Both the position numbers and the translations under genes were made by a program. A stretch of 34,595 bases of DNA from assembly GCA_023412665.1 (NCBI GenBank), contig JAEZCA010000028.1:1-34595 (forward strand). The letters run 5' to 3'. Shown here one piece after another: positions 24,128 through 32,963 of the stretch. The notes below the pieces were generated by a model that worked only from the letters and a program-made list of their open reading frames with translations, was not told the DNA's origin and did no database searches. Numbering within the stretch: position 1 is the first letter of the stretch; each line of letters begins with the position of its first letter. This stretch comes from Bacillota bacterium. Lineage in GTDB: Bacteria > Bacillota > Clostridia > Acetivibrionales > DTU013.

Positions 24128-25966
24128 GTGGACATGGAAAAACAAATGACCGGCAAAACCCGTGCCGTCGGCAATATTTTTTATGCCGTCAGGCTTATGT
24201 GGGGGATGTGCAGTGGAATAGTCGTACATACAGCTGTTATGAATGCCGTTGAGTATTTTGGGTGGATATTTTATGACCTGTTTTTTATTCGTTATCTGAT
24301 CGGAGCGATAGAAAATCAGGAGAGCTTTCCATATATACTGAGGTTTATTTTGATTTCCGGTCTGGTATTCCTCATAGTTTCCGCCTATATCTCATATATT
24401 GAGGGAACATTCCGTCCCATGGCCGGTGTGACTCTGTATCACAAGCTATACGGCATGCTGTATAAAAAAGCCGGGAGTGTGGAACTCAGATGTTTTGAAG
24501 ACAGCGGCTTTTATAACCAGTATGCGCTTGCTGTTGACAAGGCTGACGAGAACCTGTTCATGATTGTCCGCAATCTCTTTGGGATAGCCTTCGGTGGAAT
24601 AGCAGCTGCGATAGTGTTTTATACGATGTACACGATAGACAATATAGCTGTGCTTTTTGTTTTCTTTCCTATTATCGGCAATTTCGTTTTCGGTTACATA
24701 TACAACAAAATGCTGTTCAAACGCGAGCAGGCGCTGGTTCCATACAAAAGAAGGATCGAATATGTGAACCGTGTAATGCACCTTGCCGATTTTTCAAAGG
24801 AAATGCGCCTGTCCAATGTATATAACCTTATGAAATATAAATACATAAAGGCTCTGGATGGGATCTTCGATACAGTGGAAAAGTATGTATTCAAAATAAA
24901 TCTGCCGCTTTGGTTCAGGAATATTTTCACCTTTACCATAATCTTTGAAGGAGTGCTTCTCTACGGAGCTTACCGCACCATCGTCAGTAAATCGATGAGT
25001 CTGTCTGATCTGGCTGTGCTGTCTACTGCCATGGTGTCTGCCACATGGATACTGATAGGCTTTACCGAGCATATACTGCAAAGTGTCAAGCTGGGAATAT
25101 TTACGGAAAATATCCGGAGCTTCCTGGCATATGAGCCAAAGCTGCCGGAGGACTATGACGGGATCATACCCGAAAAGGATATAGAATCGATAGAGTTCAG
25201 GAATGTCAGCTTTGCCTACAAGCAAGACAGTGATTATACCATCAGGAACCTTTCGTTCAGGATCGACGCAAAATCCAGCGTTGCTCTGGTCGGCCACAAC
25301 GGTGCAGGCAAAACGACCATCATAAAGCTGCTGTTCCGCCTTTATGATCCAACTGAGGGTGAGATCCTGCTGAATGGACGAAATATTCGGGAATACAACC
25401 TCAAGGCATACCGCGGCCTGTTTGCGGCAGCATTTCAGGATTACAAGGTGTTTGCGCTGAGCATCAGGGAAAATGTCATGATGCGAAAGGTCACTTCGGA
25501 GGACGACGAGGCGGTATATGATGCCCTTAAAAAGGCAGGTGTATATGAAAAGGTGATGTCGCTGCCCAAGAAGGCTGATACTGTACTGACAAAGGAATTC
25601 GACGAAGAAGGAGCATTGCTGTCGGGAGGAGAATACCAGAAAATCGTAGTCGCCAGAGCGTTTGCAAAGGATGTTCCTATCAAGGTTTTTGATGAGCCAT
25701 CCAGCGCACTGGACCCGATAGCTGAGTATGAACTGTACGAAAGCATATTGCGGGACAGCAGCGGCAAGACGATGATTTTCATATCACACAGGCTTTCCTC
25801 CGTCCGTAATGCAGATATGATACTGATGCTTGAAAACGGAGAGATCATTGAGCGTGGAACACATAAGGAGCTTATGGAGCAAAACGGCGCTTACGCTGAT
25901 ATGTACAACAAGCAGGCGAAAAACTACCTTGCTGTTGAAAACCTTAAGGAGGTGGGCGCAGTTTGA
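24128..25966 (+). CDS. ABC exporter half-transporter 1 (fused membrane and ATPase domains)
   Basis: About 612 residues with an N-terminal six-helix exporter domain (to about 330) and a C-terminal ATPase: Walker A GHNGAGKTT (about 388), Q loop AAFQDYKVFALS, signature LSGGEYQK (about 498), Walker B IKVFDEPSSALDP (about 515) and switch histidine ISHRLSS. It is in the ABCB-type exporter group used for peptides, lipids or drugs. A translated neighbour of the same architecture overlaps its stop, so the pair should form a heterodimer. Start is uncertain: GTG at 24128 or ATG at 24134, both with only a weak GGGGTAG upstream. No precursor peptide or modification gene is visible nearby, so the cargo is unknown. 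Confidence 0.9.
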   Translation: MDMEKQMTGKTRAVGNIFYAVRLMWGMCSGIVVHTAVMNAVEYFGWIFYDLFFIRYLIGAIENQESFPYILRFILISGLVFLIVSAYISYIEGTFRPMAGVTLYHKLYGMLYKKAGSVELRCFEDSGFYNQYALAVDKADENLFMIVRNLFGIAFGGIAAAIVFYTMYTIDNIAVLFVFFPIIGNFVFGYIYNKMLFKREQALVPYKRRIEYVNRVMHLADFSKEMRLSNVYNLMKYKYIKALDGIFDTVEKYVFKINLPLWFRNIFTFTIIFEGVLLYGAYRTIVSKSMSLSDLAVLSTAMVSATWILIGFTEHILQSVKLGIFTENIRSFLAYEPKLPEDYDGIIPEKDIESIEFRNVSFAYKQDSDYTIRNLSFRIDAKSSVALVGHNGAGKTTIIKLLFRLYDPTEGEILLNGRNIREYNLKAYRGLFAAAFQDYKVFALSIRENVMMRKVTSEDDEAVYDALKKAGVYEKVMSLPKKADTVLTKEFDEEGALLSGGEYQKIVVARAFAKDVPIKVFDEPSSALDPIAEYELYESILRDSSGKTMIFISHRLSSVRNADMILMLENGEIIERGTHKELMEQNGAYADMYNKQAKNYLAVENLKEVGAV

Positions 25967-27792
25967 ATAAGGATAGAAAGCAAAAGCAGAGTATAAAGAA
26001 AATCCTGTCCAATAATTGGTTTATTCTAAGGCTGTCCTTCAGTACCGCCCCGCTTTTTATGTTCTTCATGATTTTCGAGGCGGTAAAGCAGCAGGCGTTA
26101 ATCTTTCTGGAGCATTCATACGGGATAAAGTTTGTGCTTGAAGCTGCAGAGTTTCGCAAGCCATTCAGTGTTGTGCTGAATTTTCTCCTGATCGTATTTG
26201 GAGCATGGGCTGTATCATTCCTGCTCAGCGGGATCTATCAGAATCTTGTGTCACAGAAGGGCCTGCCCAGGATTGAAAAGAAGCTGAGAGATATGATGTA
26301 TGCCAAGGTAAAGGAGTTGGACCTGGAATGCTACGACAATCCCGAGTATTACAATGAATTCGTGCTTTCGATATCAGAGGCGCAAAAGTCCATCACCAGG
26401 ACACATCAGATACTGGAATCCATATTTGCCGGAGTGACGGCGTTGATAACCCGGGGAGTTTTCTTCCTGACAACGGACTGGCCCTCGATATTCTTCATAC
26501 TTGCATCCTTCGCACTGACGTTCATATTCTCGCAAATACTGAACAAGGTCAACTTCAGCAACAGGCTTGAGAAAAATCCCCCCGAAAGGAAGAGGGCTTA
26601 TGTGCACCGCGTCTTCTACCTCAATGAATACGCCAAGGAGATAAGGCTCAATCCGGAGATTGCCGGCAGGCTTTTTGAAGAATTTGATGATTCAAATAAT
26701 AAAATACGGGATGTGGAAGGAAAGTACGCAAAGAAACGTACCGTTCTGGGGTTTGTCTCCAATTATCTGACCAACAATTTTATAAGTGACGTGATATACA
26801 TCACTTATCTGGTTTTCCGTGCTGCAGTGAGCAGGGCTATTTCCTACAGCAGCGTTGTTGTGCTCTGGAATACCTCCGGCGGTCTCAAGAGGAGTCTTCA
26901 TGACATTGCCGGTATTGTGCCCCAGATCTCGGAAAACAGTCTTTATATAGAGAAAATACGCGATTTCCTAAACTATGAGCAAAAGATCACCAGCACACGC
27001 AAGCTGCCTGTTCCAAAGGCACAGGGGACCCTTGAGCTCCGGAATGTCTCCTTTGGCTATACAGATAAAGACGGCTATATCCTGAAGAACATCAGCCTGA
27101 CCATCCATCCCGATGAAAGGGTGGCGCTGGTCGGATATAACGGCGCCGGGAAAACAACGCTGATCAAGCTTATTATGAGGCTCTACGATCCGAATGAAGG
27201 GGAGATCCTGTATAATGGCATCAATATAAGGGAGTATGACGTAAAAGAGTACAGAAAGCTCATAGGGACGATTTTTCAGGATTACAGGATATTTGCGGCG
27301 ACAGTCGGAGAAAATGTTGTCCTCGACGAGGATGAGAAGACCATTGAAAAAGAAAGCAGGCAGGCAGTGCTGAAAGCGCTGGAATACAGCGGTTTTGGGG
27401 GGCGCCTGGACAAGCTGCCCAATGGCCTGTCTACTGAGCTAACCACTGAATTCGAACAGGAGGGTATCGACCTGTCGGGAGGAGAGAGCCAGAAGCTGGC
27501 CATAGCCCGCGCTTTCTACAAGGATGCCCGAATGGTGGTTCTTGACGAACCCTCCAGCGCTCTTGACCCGATAGCCGAATACCAGCTGAACAAGACCATG
27601 CTGCAGGCGGCTGAAGGAAAATCCGTCGTGTTCATATCTCACCGGCTTTCAACGACCCGGCATGCAAACCGCATATTTATGATGGAGCAGGGCAAAGTTA
27701 TCGAAGAGGGAGACCACGAGGAGCTGATCGGGCTCAAGGGCAAATATGCGGCAATGTGGAAGGCCCAGGCGGGCAAGTATGTAGATCTGTAA
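25963..27792 (+). CDS. ABC exporter half-transporter 2 (fused membrane and ATPase domains)
   Basis: A 609-residue partner of the preceding gene. It has a six-helix membrane domain, then Walker A GYNGAGKTT (about 390), Q loop TIFQDYRIFAATVGENV, signature LSGGESQK (about 504), Walker B MVVLDEPSSALDP and ISHRLSTTRHA. Both partners keep a catalytic Glu after Walker B and a canonical signature, so neither ATP site looks obviously degenerate. The start is a TTG at 25963 that overlaps the upstream TGA stop, with AAGGAGG 9 nt before it, indicating translational coupling. The next gene starts about 20 bp after its stop. Confidence 0.91.
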   Translation: MNKDRKQKQSIKKILSNNWFILRLSFSTAPLFMFFMIFEAVKQQALIFLEHSYGIKFVLEAAEFRKPFSVVLNFLLIVFGAWAVSFLLSGIYQNLVSQKGLPRIEKKLRDMMYAKVKELDLECYDNPEYYNEFVLSISEAQKSITRTHQILESIFAGVTALITRGVFFLTTDWPSIFFILASFALTFIFSQILNKVNFSNRLEKNPPERKRAYVHRVFYLNEYAKEIRLNPEIAGRLFEEFDDSNNKIRDVEGKYAKKRTVLGFVSNYLTNNFISDVIYITYLVFRAAVSRAISYSSVVVLWNTSGGLKRSLHDIAGIVPQISENSLYIEKIRDFLNYEQKITSTRKLPVPKAQGTLELRNVSFGYTDKDGYILKNISLTIHPDERVALVGYNGAGKTTLIKLIMRLYDPNEGEILYNGINIREYDVKEYRKLIGTIFQDYRIFAATVGENVVLDEDEKTIEKESRQAVLKALEYSGFGGRLDKLPNGLSTELTTEFEQEGIDLSGGESQKLAIARAFYKDARMVVLDEPSSALDPIAEYQLNKTMLQAAEGKSVVFISHRLSTTRHANRIFMMEQGKVIEEGDHEELIGLKGKYAAMWKAQAGKYVDL

Positions 27793-27812
27793 AAAACAAA
27801 CTAAAGGATGGG

Positions 27813-28721
27813 ATGAAAATGACTCAAAATAAATTGCAGGATATAAAAGCAGGAGATTCCAACCAAATAACACGGAAATATTTTGATTCATTACTGATTG
27901 AAATGAGGCATATCGATGCCGTTACACCATCTACCGAGATCGAGTTATATGGCGAAACATTTTCAACACCCATTATGACCGCAGCACTGTCACATCTGGA
28001 TAATTGCCGTGCCGACGGCGCGGTAGAGATGGCAAAGGGAGCGCTGGCTGCCAATGCTTTAATGTGGACAGGCATGGGTGAGGATGAAGAGCTGGAAAAA
28101 ATAACGGCAACAGGGGCCAAAACCATAAAAATAATAAAGCCCCATAGTGATAACAGCATTATTTTCAAAAAGATCGCGAAAGCAGAAAAGCTTGGTGTAA
28201 CAGCTCTCGGGATGGATATTGACCATGCCTTCAACAGTAAAGGCCAATATGATAATGTACTTGGTCTGCCAATGGCTCCTAAAACATTTGATGAAATAAA
28301 GAGCTTTATTGAAGCTGCGAAGCTGCCTTTCATAATCAAAGGTGTACATAGTGTACAGGATGCTTTGAAATGCGTTGAAGCAGGAGCCCGGGGCATCGTT
28401 GTCTCACATCATCACGGCATTATGGATTATGCTGTACCCCCGCTCATGATCCTGCCGGATATAGTTAAGGCGGTAGATCACAGCATACCGGTATTTGTCG
28501 ATTGCGGCATAGCCAGCGGTTACGATGTATTTAAGGCACTGGCCCTTGGTGCTTGTGCCGTGTGTGTTGGACGTGCGCTGATGGGGCCGTTATCCGATGA
28601 TGGAGCGGAAGGGGTTTATAGAAAAATCATTGAGCTGACACAGGAGCTCTCCGGTGTTATGGCGCGTACATGTTCAGCTGATATACACCATATAGATCCG
28701 TCGTTGATTCGTAGGGTCTAA
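27813..28721 (+). CDS. Divergent FMN-dependent alpha-hydroxyacid oxidase-like protein
   Basis: A 302-residue TIM-barrel flavoprotein of the lactate/glycolate oxidase superfamily. It shows FSTPIMTAALSHLDN, PFIIKGVHSVQDALKCVEAGARGIVVSHHHG read in two parts, and the phosphate-binding end VFVDCGIASGYDVFKALALGACAVCVGRALMGPL. The catalytic-histidine region reads VSHHHGIMDYAVPP where canonical enzymes have SNHGGRQLD. The histidine is kept, but the arginine that binds the substrate carboxylate is absent, and the protein is shorter than the usual 350-400 residues. Its substrate is therefore probably not an ordinary 2-hydroxyacid. The start could be ATG 27813 or 27819 (AAAGGATGGG upstream). It follows the ABC exporter pair closely and may be co-transcribed. 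Confidence 0.8.
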   Translation: MKMTQNKLQDIKAGDSNQITRKYFDSLLIEMRHIDAVTPSTEIELYGETFSTPIMTAALSHLDNCRADGAVEMAKGALAANALMWTGMGEDEELEKITATGAKTIKIIKPHSDNSIIFKKIAKAEKLGVTALGMDIDHAFNSKGQYDNVLGLPMAPKTFDEIKSFIEAAKLPFIIKGVHSVQDALKCVEAGARGIVVSHHHGIMDYAVPPLMILPDIVKAVDHSIPVFVDCGIASGYDVFKALALGACAVCVGRALMGPLSDDGAEGVYRKIIELTQELSGVMARTCSADIHHIDPSLIRRV

Positions 28722-28773
28722 TGAAATTTTACATCTATTGCCGTATGTCACACTCTGTTAGCGGCTGTTTCCG

Positions 28774-28804
28774 GGCGGAGTCAGGCTTGACCCCGCCGTT
28801 TTAT
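28774..28804 (+). terminator. Intrinsic terminator after the FMN protein gene
   Basis: GGCGG-A-GTCA pairs with TGAC-C-CCGCC (one mismatch, loop of 4), followed by GTTTTATT. It overlaps the stop codon of the convergent ATPase gene. Confidence 0.75.
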
Positions 28805-29796
28805 TGCTCGTATATCTGCTTTATGACCTCTTCGATGCTTATGCTGTTAATGTTTATGTCGCGGACAGGCAGTATTTCAAGGAGCCGTGCGATTTCCGAC
28901 TTGACATCCGTCTTTGTCGCGTCAATGACGACCTTGGCGGTAAACGGATCGAACAGCTCGGCATCGAGGCCTTTTATCTCGGCTTCGCTCACTTCCCTGG
29001 AGAATTTTAGCTCTATGACCTTTCTGTCAGCGAAATATGTGTGCAGCTTTTCGATAGAGTCATCGTATACAAGGGTGCCTTTGTTTATGATGCTTACATT
29101 CTGGCAAAGGTCTTCGATATCTCCCATGTCGTGGGTCGTTACTATAAATGTGATGCCTTTGGTCCTGTTGACATCCTTCACGAATGTCCTGATCGCTTCC
29201 TTGGATATCATGTCGAGGCCGATGGTCGGCTCGTCAAGGAATACGAGAGGCGGATGGTGCAGCATGGCCGCAACGAACTCGCATTTCATCCTCTCGCCCA
29301 GCGAGAGCTGTCTGACCGGCTTTTTGATGACCTCTTCTATCTTGAGCACCTTTGAAAAATATTCCAGGTTATCTTTGTAAAGCTGATCCGGTATTTCATA
29401 CATTTTTTTATTGAGGGCAAAGGCATCTACAGGGGGCAGATCCCACCACAGCTGAGATTTCTGTCCCAGCACGACGCCGATCCTTTTTACAAGGTCCTCT
29501 CTCTGAGTCCAGGGAGTGTAGCCGAGCACATCCACGATTCCTTCAGACGGAAACAGTATGCCAGAAAGGATCTTTATGGTGGTAGATTTTCCTGCTCCGT
29601 TAGGACCTATCAATCCACGGATCTCACCTTTTTTCACAGTCAGGTTTATATCCTTCACAGCGTCTATATATATGGTGTTAGGCGCAAAAAGCGATTTGAA
29701 CGACGAGAGTAGTCCTGATTTATCCCTTTGATGTACCTTGAAGGTTTTTTTCAGATCCTTGACCGATATTACGTTTTCTGTTATATTCTCATTCAT
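28801..29796 (-). CDS. ABC-2 type exporter, ATP-binding protein
   Basis: A 331-residue ATPase with Walker A GLIGPNGAGKSTT (about 62-73), signature LSLGERMKCEF, Walker B PLVFLDEPTIGLD and switch VTTHDMGD, plus a C-terminal regulatory region (about 240-331). It is closest to the NatA/daunorubicin-type ATPases that drive ABC-2 exporters. It is the last gene of a three-gene minus-strand operon behind two DUF990-type permeases, starting 4 bp after the second; its AGGAGG site lies inside the last codons of that gene. Cargo is unknown. Confidence 0.93.
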   Translation of the reverse strand: MNENITENVISVKDLKKTFKVHQRDKSGLLSSFKSLFAPNTIYIDAVKDINLTVKKGEIRGLIGPNGAGKSTTIKILSGILFPSEGIVDVLGYTPWTQREDLVKRIGVVLGQKSQLWWDLPPVDAFALNKKMYEIPDQLYKDNLEYFSKVLKIEEVIKKPVRQLSLGERMKCEFVAAMLHHPPLVFLDEPTIGLDMISKEAIRTFVKDVNRTKGITFIVTTHDMGDIEDLCQNVSIINKGTLVYDDSIEKLHTYFADRKVIELKFSREVSEAEIKGLDAELFDPFTAKVVIDATKTDVKSEIARLLEILPVRDININSISIEEVIKQIYEQ

Positions 29797-29800
29797 ATTT

Positions 29801-30595
29801 CTAGCCTCCTGCGCTTGAATACTTTTTCAGGCATATATTCCATAACTTCAGACTCCCGAGGAAAAACAGGATCGTGCATATCAGACTGTAGATCATACTG
29901 ACATCAAGCACCCCAAGCAGGACCTTCGAAGGTATATAAGCCCATACCGCAAAGGGAACTGCAGTGGTGAATATAAACTTGAGTGCATTGGAATAGATAT
30001 CAATCGGATACTCTCCAAACCTCGAAAGAAAACCAAATATCTCATCCATTCTGCCCAGCCGGACAAGAACGATAACCATGCAGGAGAATAATACATGAAG
30101 CGACATTGTAAGTATCACACCAACTGCGATATATACCAGAAACAGCGCTATCTGTAAAAACCCAATACTCAGCTGCATTTTGAGCACCGAATAGACCGTA
30201 ATGGCAATCCCGGCCAATATGGAGCCGGTGCTGTTCAGACTGAAGCCGCTGGCAAGAATGATCCCAATTGGAGGGTAGGGCTTTAAAAGCAGTCTGTCAA
30301 GCTCGCCTCTCCAGATAAGATTGCTTATGTACCACTGGAGCTCGCCAAAAAGCAAGCTTTGCAGGCCCAGAACGATCAGCAGTACCCCCTGGAACAGTAT
30401 TATCTGGTCCAGATTCCATCCAGGAAAGCCTTTCGTCTGCGTGAATATCAGGTATTGCAGCAAGGGGCTGATGGAGGAGAAAATCAGTGCAATAATGGAT
30501 GTCAGAACAAAGTTGAACCTGTATTCCATCTGCTTTGCAATATTTAGTTTAGTATTCAGTATGAACAAGCCTAATAGCCTGAGTATCTTTTTCAT
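29801..30595 (-). CDS. ABC-2 family permease B (DUF990/ABC2_membrane_6 type)
   Basis: A 264-residue, six-helix membrane protein of the ABC-2 subfamily formerly called DUF990. It carries the typical N-terminal amphipathic lead (LNTKLNIAKQMEYRFNF) and the family segment RGELDRLLLKPYPPIG. The start is ATG 30595, with GGAGG just upstream and 2 bp after the stop of permease A; a longer open frame reaching 30757 only overlaps permease A and is not used. It probably forms a heterodimeric channel with permease A, powered by the ATPase that follows. Both permeases end in S-A-G-G, because the purine-rich ribosome binding site of the next gene is read as their last codons. Confidence 0.88.
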   Translation of the reverse strand: MKKILRLLGLFILNTKLNIAKQMEYRFNFVLTSIIALIFSSISPLLQYLIFTQTKGFPGWNLDQIILFQGVLLIVLGLQSLLFGELQWYISNLIWRGELDRLLLKPYPPIGIILASGFSLNSTGSILAGIAITVYSVLKMQLSIGFLQIALFLVYIAVGVILTMSLHVLFSCMVIVLVRLGRMDEIFGFLSRFGEYPIDIYSNALKFIFTTAVPFAVWAYIPSKVLLGVLDVSMIYSLICTILFFLGSLKLWNICLKKYSSAGG

Positions 30596-30597
30596 CC

Positions 30598-31401
30598 TTA
30601 ACCTCCGGCCGAGCAGAACTTCTTTGTGACTGTTTTCCACATTATTTTGTATATTATGTATAGGACGACTATCCATAATAATTCCAGCAGCACTATCCTG
30701 AGCATCATTTCCGGCGGCCTTATGGTCTCCTTGTTCAGAAAGAACTGGATCGGCCAATAGATGATATATTTAAATGGGAGAAAATCCAGTATCCTGTTGA
30801 GCCAGTCGGGATAAAACTCCATTGGTATTATGGCGCCGCCTGCTATGTAAATGAACAGATCATTCAGCCAAATAATAGAGGTATTGTTCTTGAGCGACAT
30901 AGCTGTCAGGCCCAGTATGAAGGAAAACAGGTAATTGACCATCGAGGCCAGTAGAGCGATAGGAACATATTTTATAAAGGACAATGGTGTCAAAAAGTGT
31001 GGAAACAATATCAGGCTGTAAATGACCATGCCCGGGAGGAAGTCCATAAACTGTGCGATGATCCTGGAGGCCACCGATTCAGCAAGCCTGAAGCGGAAGT
31101 ACGGGTAGGGCCTGAGCAGATGCATCGCGAAATCCCCTGATACTATATCGCGGGAGAGATCGTGGGCGACACTGTTCCAGATAAAGGCGTTGACTATGTT
31201 CAGAGAAATGGAGTACCATGCTATCTGCTCCAGACTGTAGCCCTTTATCTCAGTGGCGTTATTGTATGTATATATACTTGTAAAAAGTATGAGGTTTACG
31301 ATCAGGAGTATGGGCTGAGTAAGAACAGACATGGCAAAGGTCCATCTGTAAACAAACAGTTGCTTGAAAGATACCTTCATTGATTCTATAAATTTACCCA
31401 T
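30598..31401 (-). CDS. ABC-2 family permease A (DUF990/ABC2_membrane_6 type)
   Basis: A 267-residue, six-helix membrane protein with the same subfamily hallmarks as its partner: an N-terminal cytoplasmic lead (MKVSFKQLFVYRWTFAM) and SGDFAMHLLRPYPYFRFRLAESVASR in two parts, matching LLLKPYPP in permease B. It is the first gene of the operon. The ATG at 31401 has GAGGT about 5 nt upstream; an internal ATG eight codons on is possible. A promoter with a 17-nt spacer lies 33-61 bp upstream. Function as exporter subunit is from family; cargo unknown. Confidence 0.88.
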   Translation of the reverse strand: MGKFIESMKVSFKQLFVYRWTFAMSVLTQPILLIVNLILFTSIYTYNNATEIKGYSLEQIAWYSISLNIVNAFIWNSVAHDLSRDIVSGDFAMHLLRPYPYFRFRLAESVASRIIAQFMDFLPGMVIYSLILFPHFLTPLSFIKYVPIALLASMVNYLFSFILGLTAMSLKNNTSIIWLNDLFIYIAGGAIIPMEFYPDWLNRILDFLPFKYIIYWPIQFFLNKETIRPPEMMLRIVLLELLWIVVLYIIYKIMWKTVTKKFCSAGG

Positions 31402-31433
31402 GTCGACCTCGCGAGCTTCTATAATATTTCATG

Positions 31434-31462
31434 ATTTTAGCACTTTTACCGAATACAATCAA
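31434..31462 (-). promoter_or_regulatory. Probable sigma-A promoter of the ABC-2 exporter operon
   Basis: On the minus strand: TTGATT (31462-31457), 17-nt spacer, TAAAAT (31439-31434). The rest of the 295-bp divergent gap up to 31696 holds only a weaker candidate for the + strand gene (TTGATT at 31615, GATAAA at 31638). Confidence 0.6.
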
Positions 31463-31696
31463 CATAAAAAATATCTATATGTATTCTTGCTGTATCCGGC
31501 AGTTTGGCGGCGTGGAATTAGCTGCCGGGTGCTCACTCAGCATTAAAAGGTATTTCGCTGGCAGTCGTACTGGTGTAAAATAGAAGAGTGCTATCTATTC
31601 CTGCGCGTAGCAATTTGATTTTATGTTGATCCGATCCGATAAACAGGTTTATTACAAATCGTTATCGGGGTAGAAATACTGGAAGGAGAGTCAAAC

Positions 31697-32884
31697 ATGA
31701 TTGGTAAAATCGAGGCTGATCTGATTAGAAGAACACTGAGAGAAGAAATCGATAATAACGGCATAGCAGGGGGGAACCTGCTGATCATCCATGAGGGGAA
31801 GGAAATCCTTTATCATGAAGACGGATATGCAGATATTGAAGAGAAGCTTCCAATAAAAAGGGATACGATTTTCAGGCTCTACTCGATGACCAAGCCGATC
31901 ACCGCAGCTGCCGTCATGATGCTTTTTGAGCGCGGCAGGATAGACATGTATGACCCGGTCGGCAAATTCCTCGAGGGGTTCAGGAACCAAGTGGTTCAAA
32001 AAAGCGATGGCAGCATCGTGCCGGCCGAAAGAGAGGTTACCATAAAGGACCTGCTTTCGATGACCTCCGGTCTTGTATACGGAGGTGAAGACAGGGCCGG
32101 ACTGGACACTCTTGATTTGTTCGGTGAACTTGATCGCAGACTTCTTGGCGATAAACCAATGAATACCCTTAAAGTTGTGAACAAGCTGGGGAAATGCGCC
32201 CTTGCCTTTCAGCCCGGATCCTACTGGATGTACGGGACCTCGGCGGATGTTCTTGGGGCAATCGTTGAAGCGGTCAGCGGTATGAGCTTCGGCGAGTTCC
32301 TGGAGAAGGAGATATTTGAGCCTCTTGGGATGCAGGATACCGGTTTCTGGGTGCCGGAGGTGAAAGGGACTCGCCTGGCAAAGGCTTATGAATGCGATGG
32401 CAAGGGAGGGCTGGTACATTATGCCGGAAATTATCTGGGCATCATCAACCTCATGGACAGAAAGCCGGCATTCGAGTCAGGAGGGGCAGGTCTGGCTTCT
32501 ACTATAGATGATTATGCAAGATTCGCCAAAATGCTTATGAATAAAGGCGAGTTGGATGGTGTCAGGATACTGCGCCCTGGAACGGTGAGGTATATGATTT
32601 CCGGAACCTTGAATGCAGTTCAGCAGAAGGGCTTTGATTCATGGTTCTCGATGGGTGGGCACAGCTATGGAAATCTGATGCGTGTTTTGACGGACTGCAG
32701 TAAGGCAGGGATCATTGGCAGCCCTGGCGAATACGGATGGGATGGCTGGCTTGGCGCTTATTTCTGCAACTGCCCCAAGGATAAGCTGACTTTCCTGTTC
32801 ATGATGCAAAAAACCAATACAGGCACTACCCCTCTTGTGCGAAAGCTGCGGAATATAATACTCAGTTCATGTTTCGAAAAGTGA
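31697..32884 (+). CDS. Serine hydrolase of the class C beta-lactamase / EstB family
   Basis: A 395-residue serine hydrolase with the S-x-x-K motif (RLYSMTKPITAAAVM, nucleophile Ser and general-base Lys), the second motif as Y-G-T-S (SYWMYGTSADVLGAIVEAVSGMSF) and a C-terminal GEYGWDGWLGAYF segment at the place of the third motif. No signal peptide is visible, unlike periplasmic beta-lactamases or penicillin-binding proteins, so it is probably a cytoplasmic esterase- or peptidase-like enzyme. Activity against beta-lactams should not be inferred. AAGGAGAG supports the ATG at 31697. It stands alone, divergent from the ABC-2 operon and upstream of the hydrogenase unit, which has its own promoter. 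Confidence 0.87.
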   Translation: MIGKIEADLIRRTLREEIDNNGIAGGNLLIIHEGKEILYHEDGYADIEEKLPIKRDTIFRLYSMTKPITAAAVMMLFERGRIDMYDPVGKFLEGFRNQVVQKSDGSIVPAEREVTIKDLLSMTSGLVYGGEDRAGLDTLDLFGELDRRLLGDKPMNTLKVVNKLGKCALAFQPGSYWMYGTSADVLGAIVEAVSGMSFGEFLEKEIFEPLGMQDTGFWVPEVKGTRLAKAYECDGKGGLVHYAGNYLGIINLMDRKPAFESGGAGLASTIDDYARFAKMLMNKGELDGVRILRPGTVRYMISGTLNAVQQKGFDSWFSMGGHSYGNLMRVLTDCSKAGIIGSPGEYGWDGWLGAYFCNCPKDKLTFLFMMQKTNTGTTPLVRKLRNIILSSCFEK

Positions 32885-32928
32885 AGTAAGCACAGCCTGT
32901 ATGAGCACCATAAAATGTATCGGCAACA

Positions 32929-32957
32929 TTGACAAAATATTATCAATGTTGTATACT
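32929..32957 (+). promoter_or_regulatory. Strong sigma-A promoter of the TM1266-hydE operon
   Basis: Perfect TTGACA (32929-32934), exactly 17 nt, TATACT (32952-32957). The expected start near 32964 leaves a leader of about 318 nt before the first gene. Confidence 0.8.
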
Positions 32958-32963
32958 AATAAA

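Noticed and set aside
27756..27812. Upstream in-frame ATG for the FMN oxidase-like gene
   Set aside because: It lies inside the 3' end of the ABC exporter gene in another frame, with no ribosome binding site; starts at 27813/27819 are well placed.
30596..30757. Longer start for ABC-2 permease B
   Set aside because: The extension is hydrophilic, unlike the family, and overlaps permease A; ATG 30595 has GGAGG directly upstream.
31697..32884. Beta-lactam resistance determinant
   Set aside because: No signal peptide and an EstB-like motif set; the superfamily is mostly esterases and peptidases.
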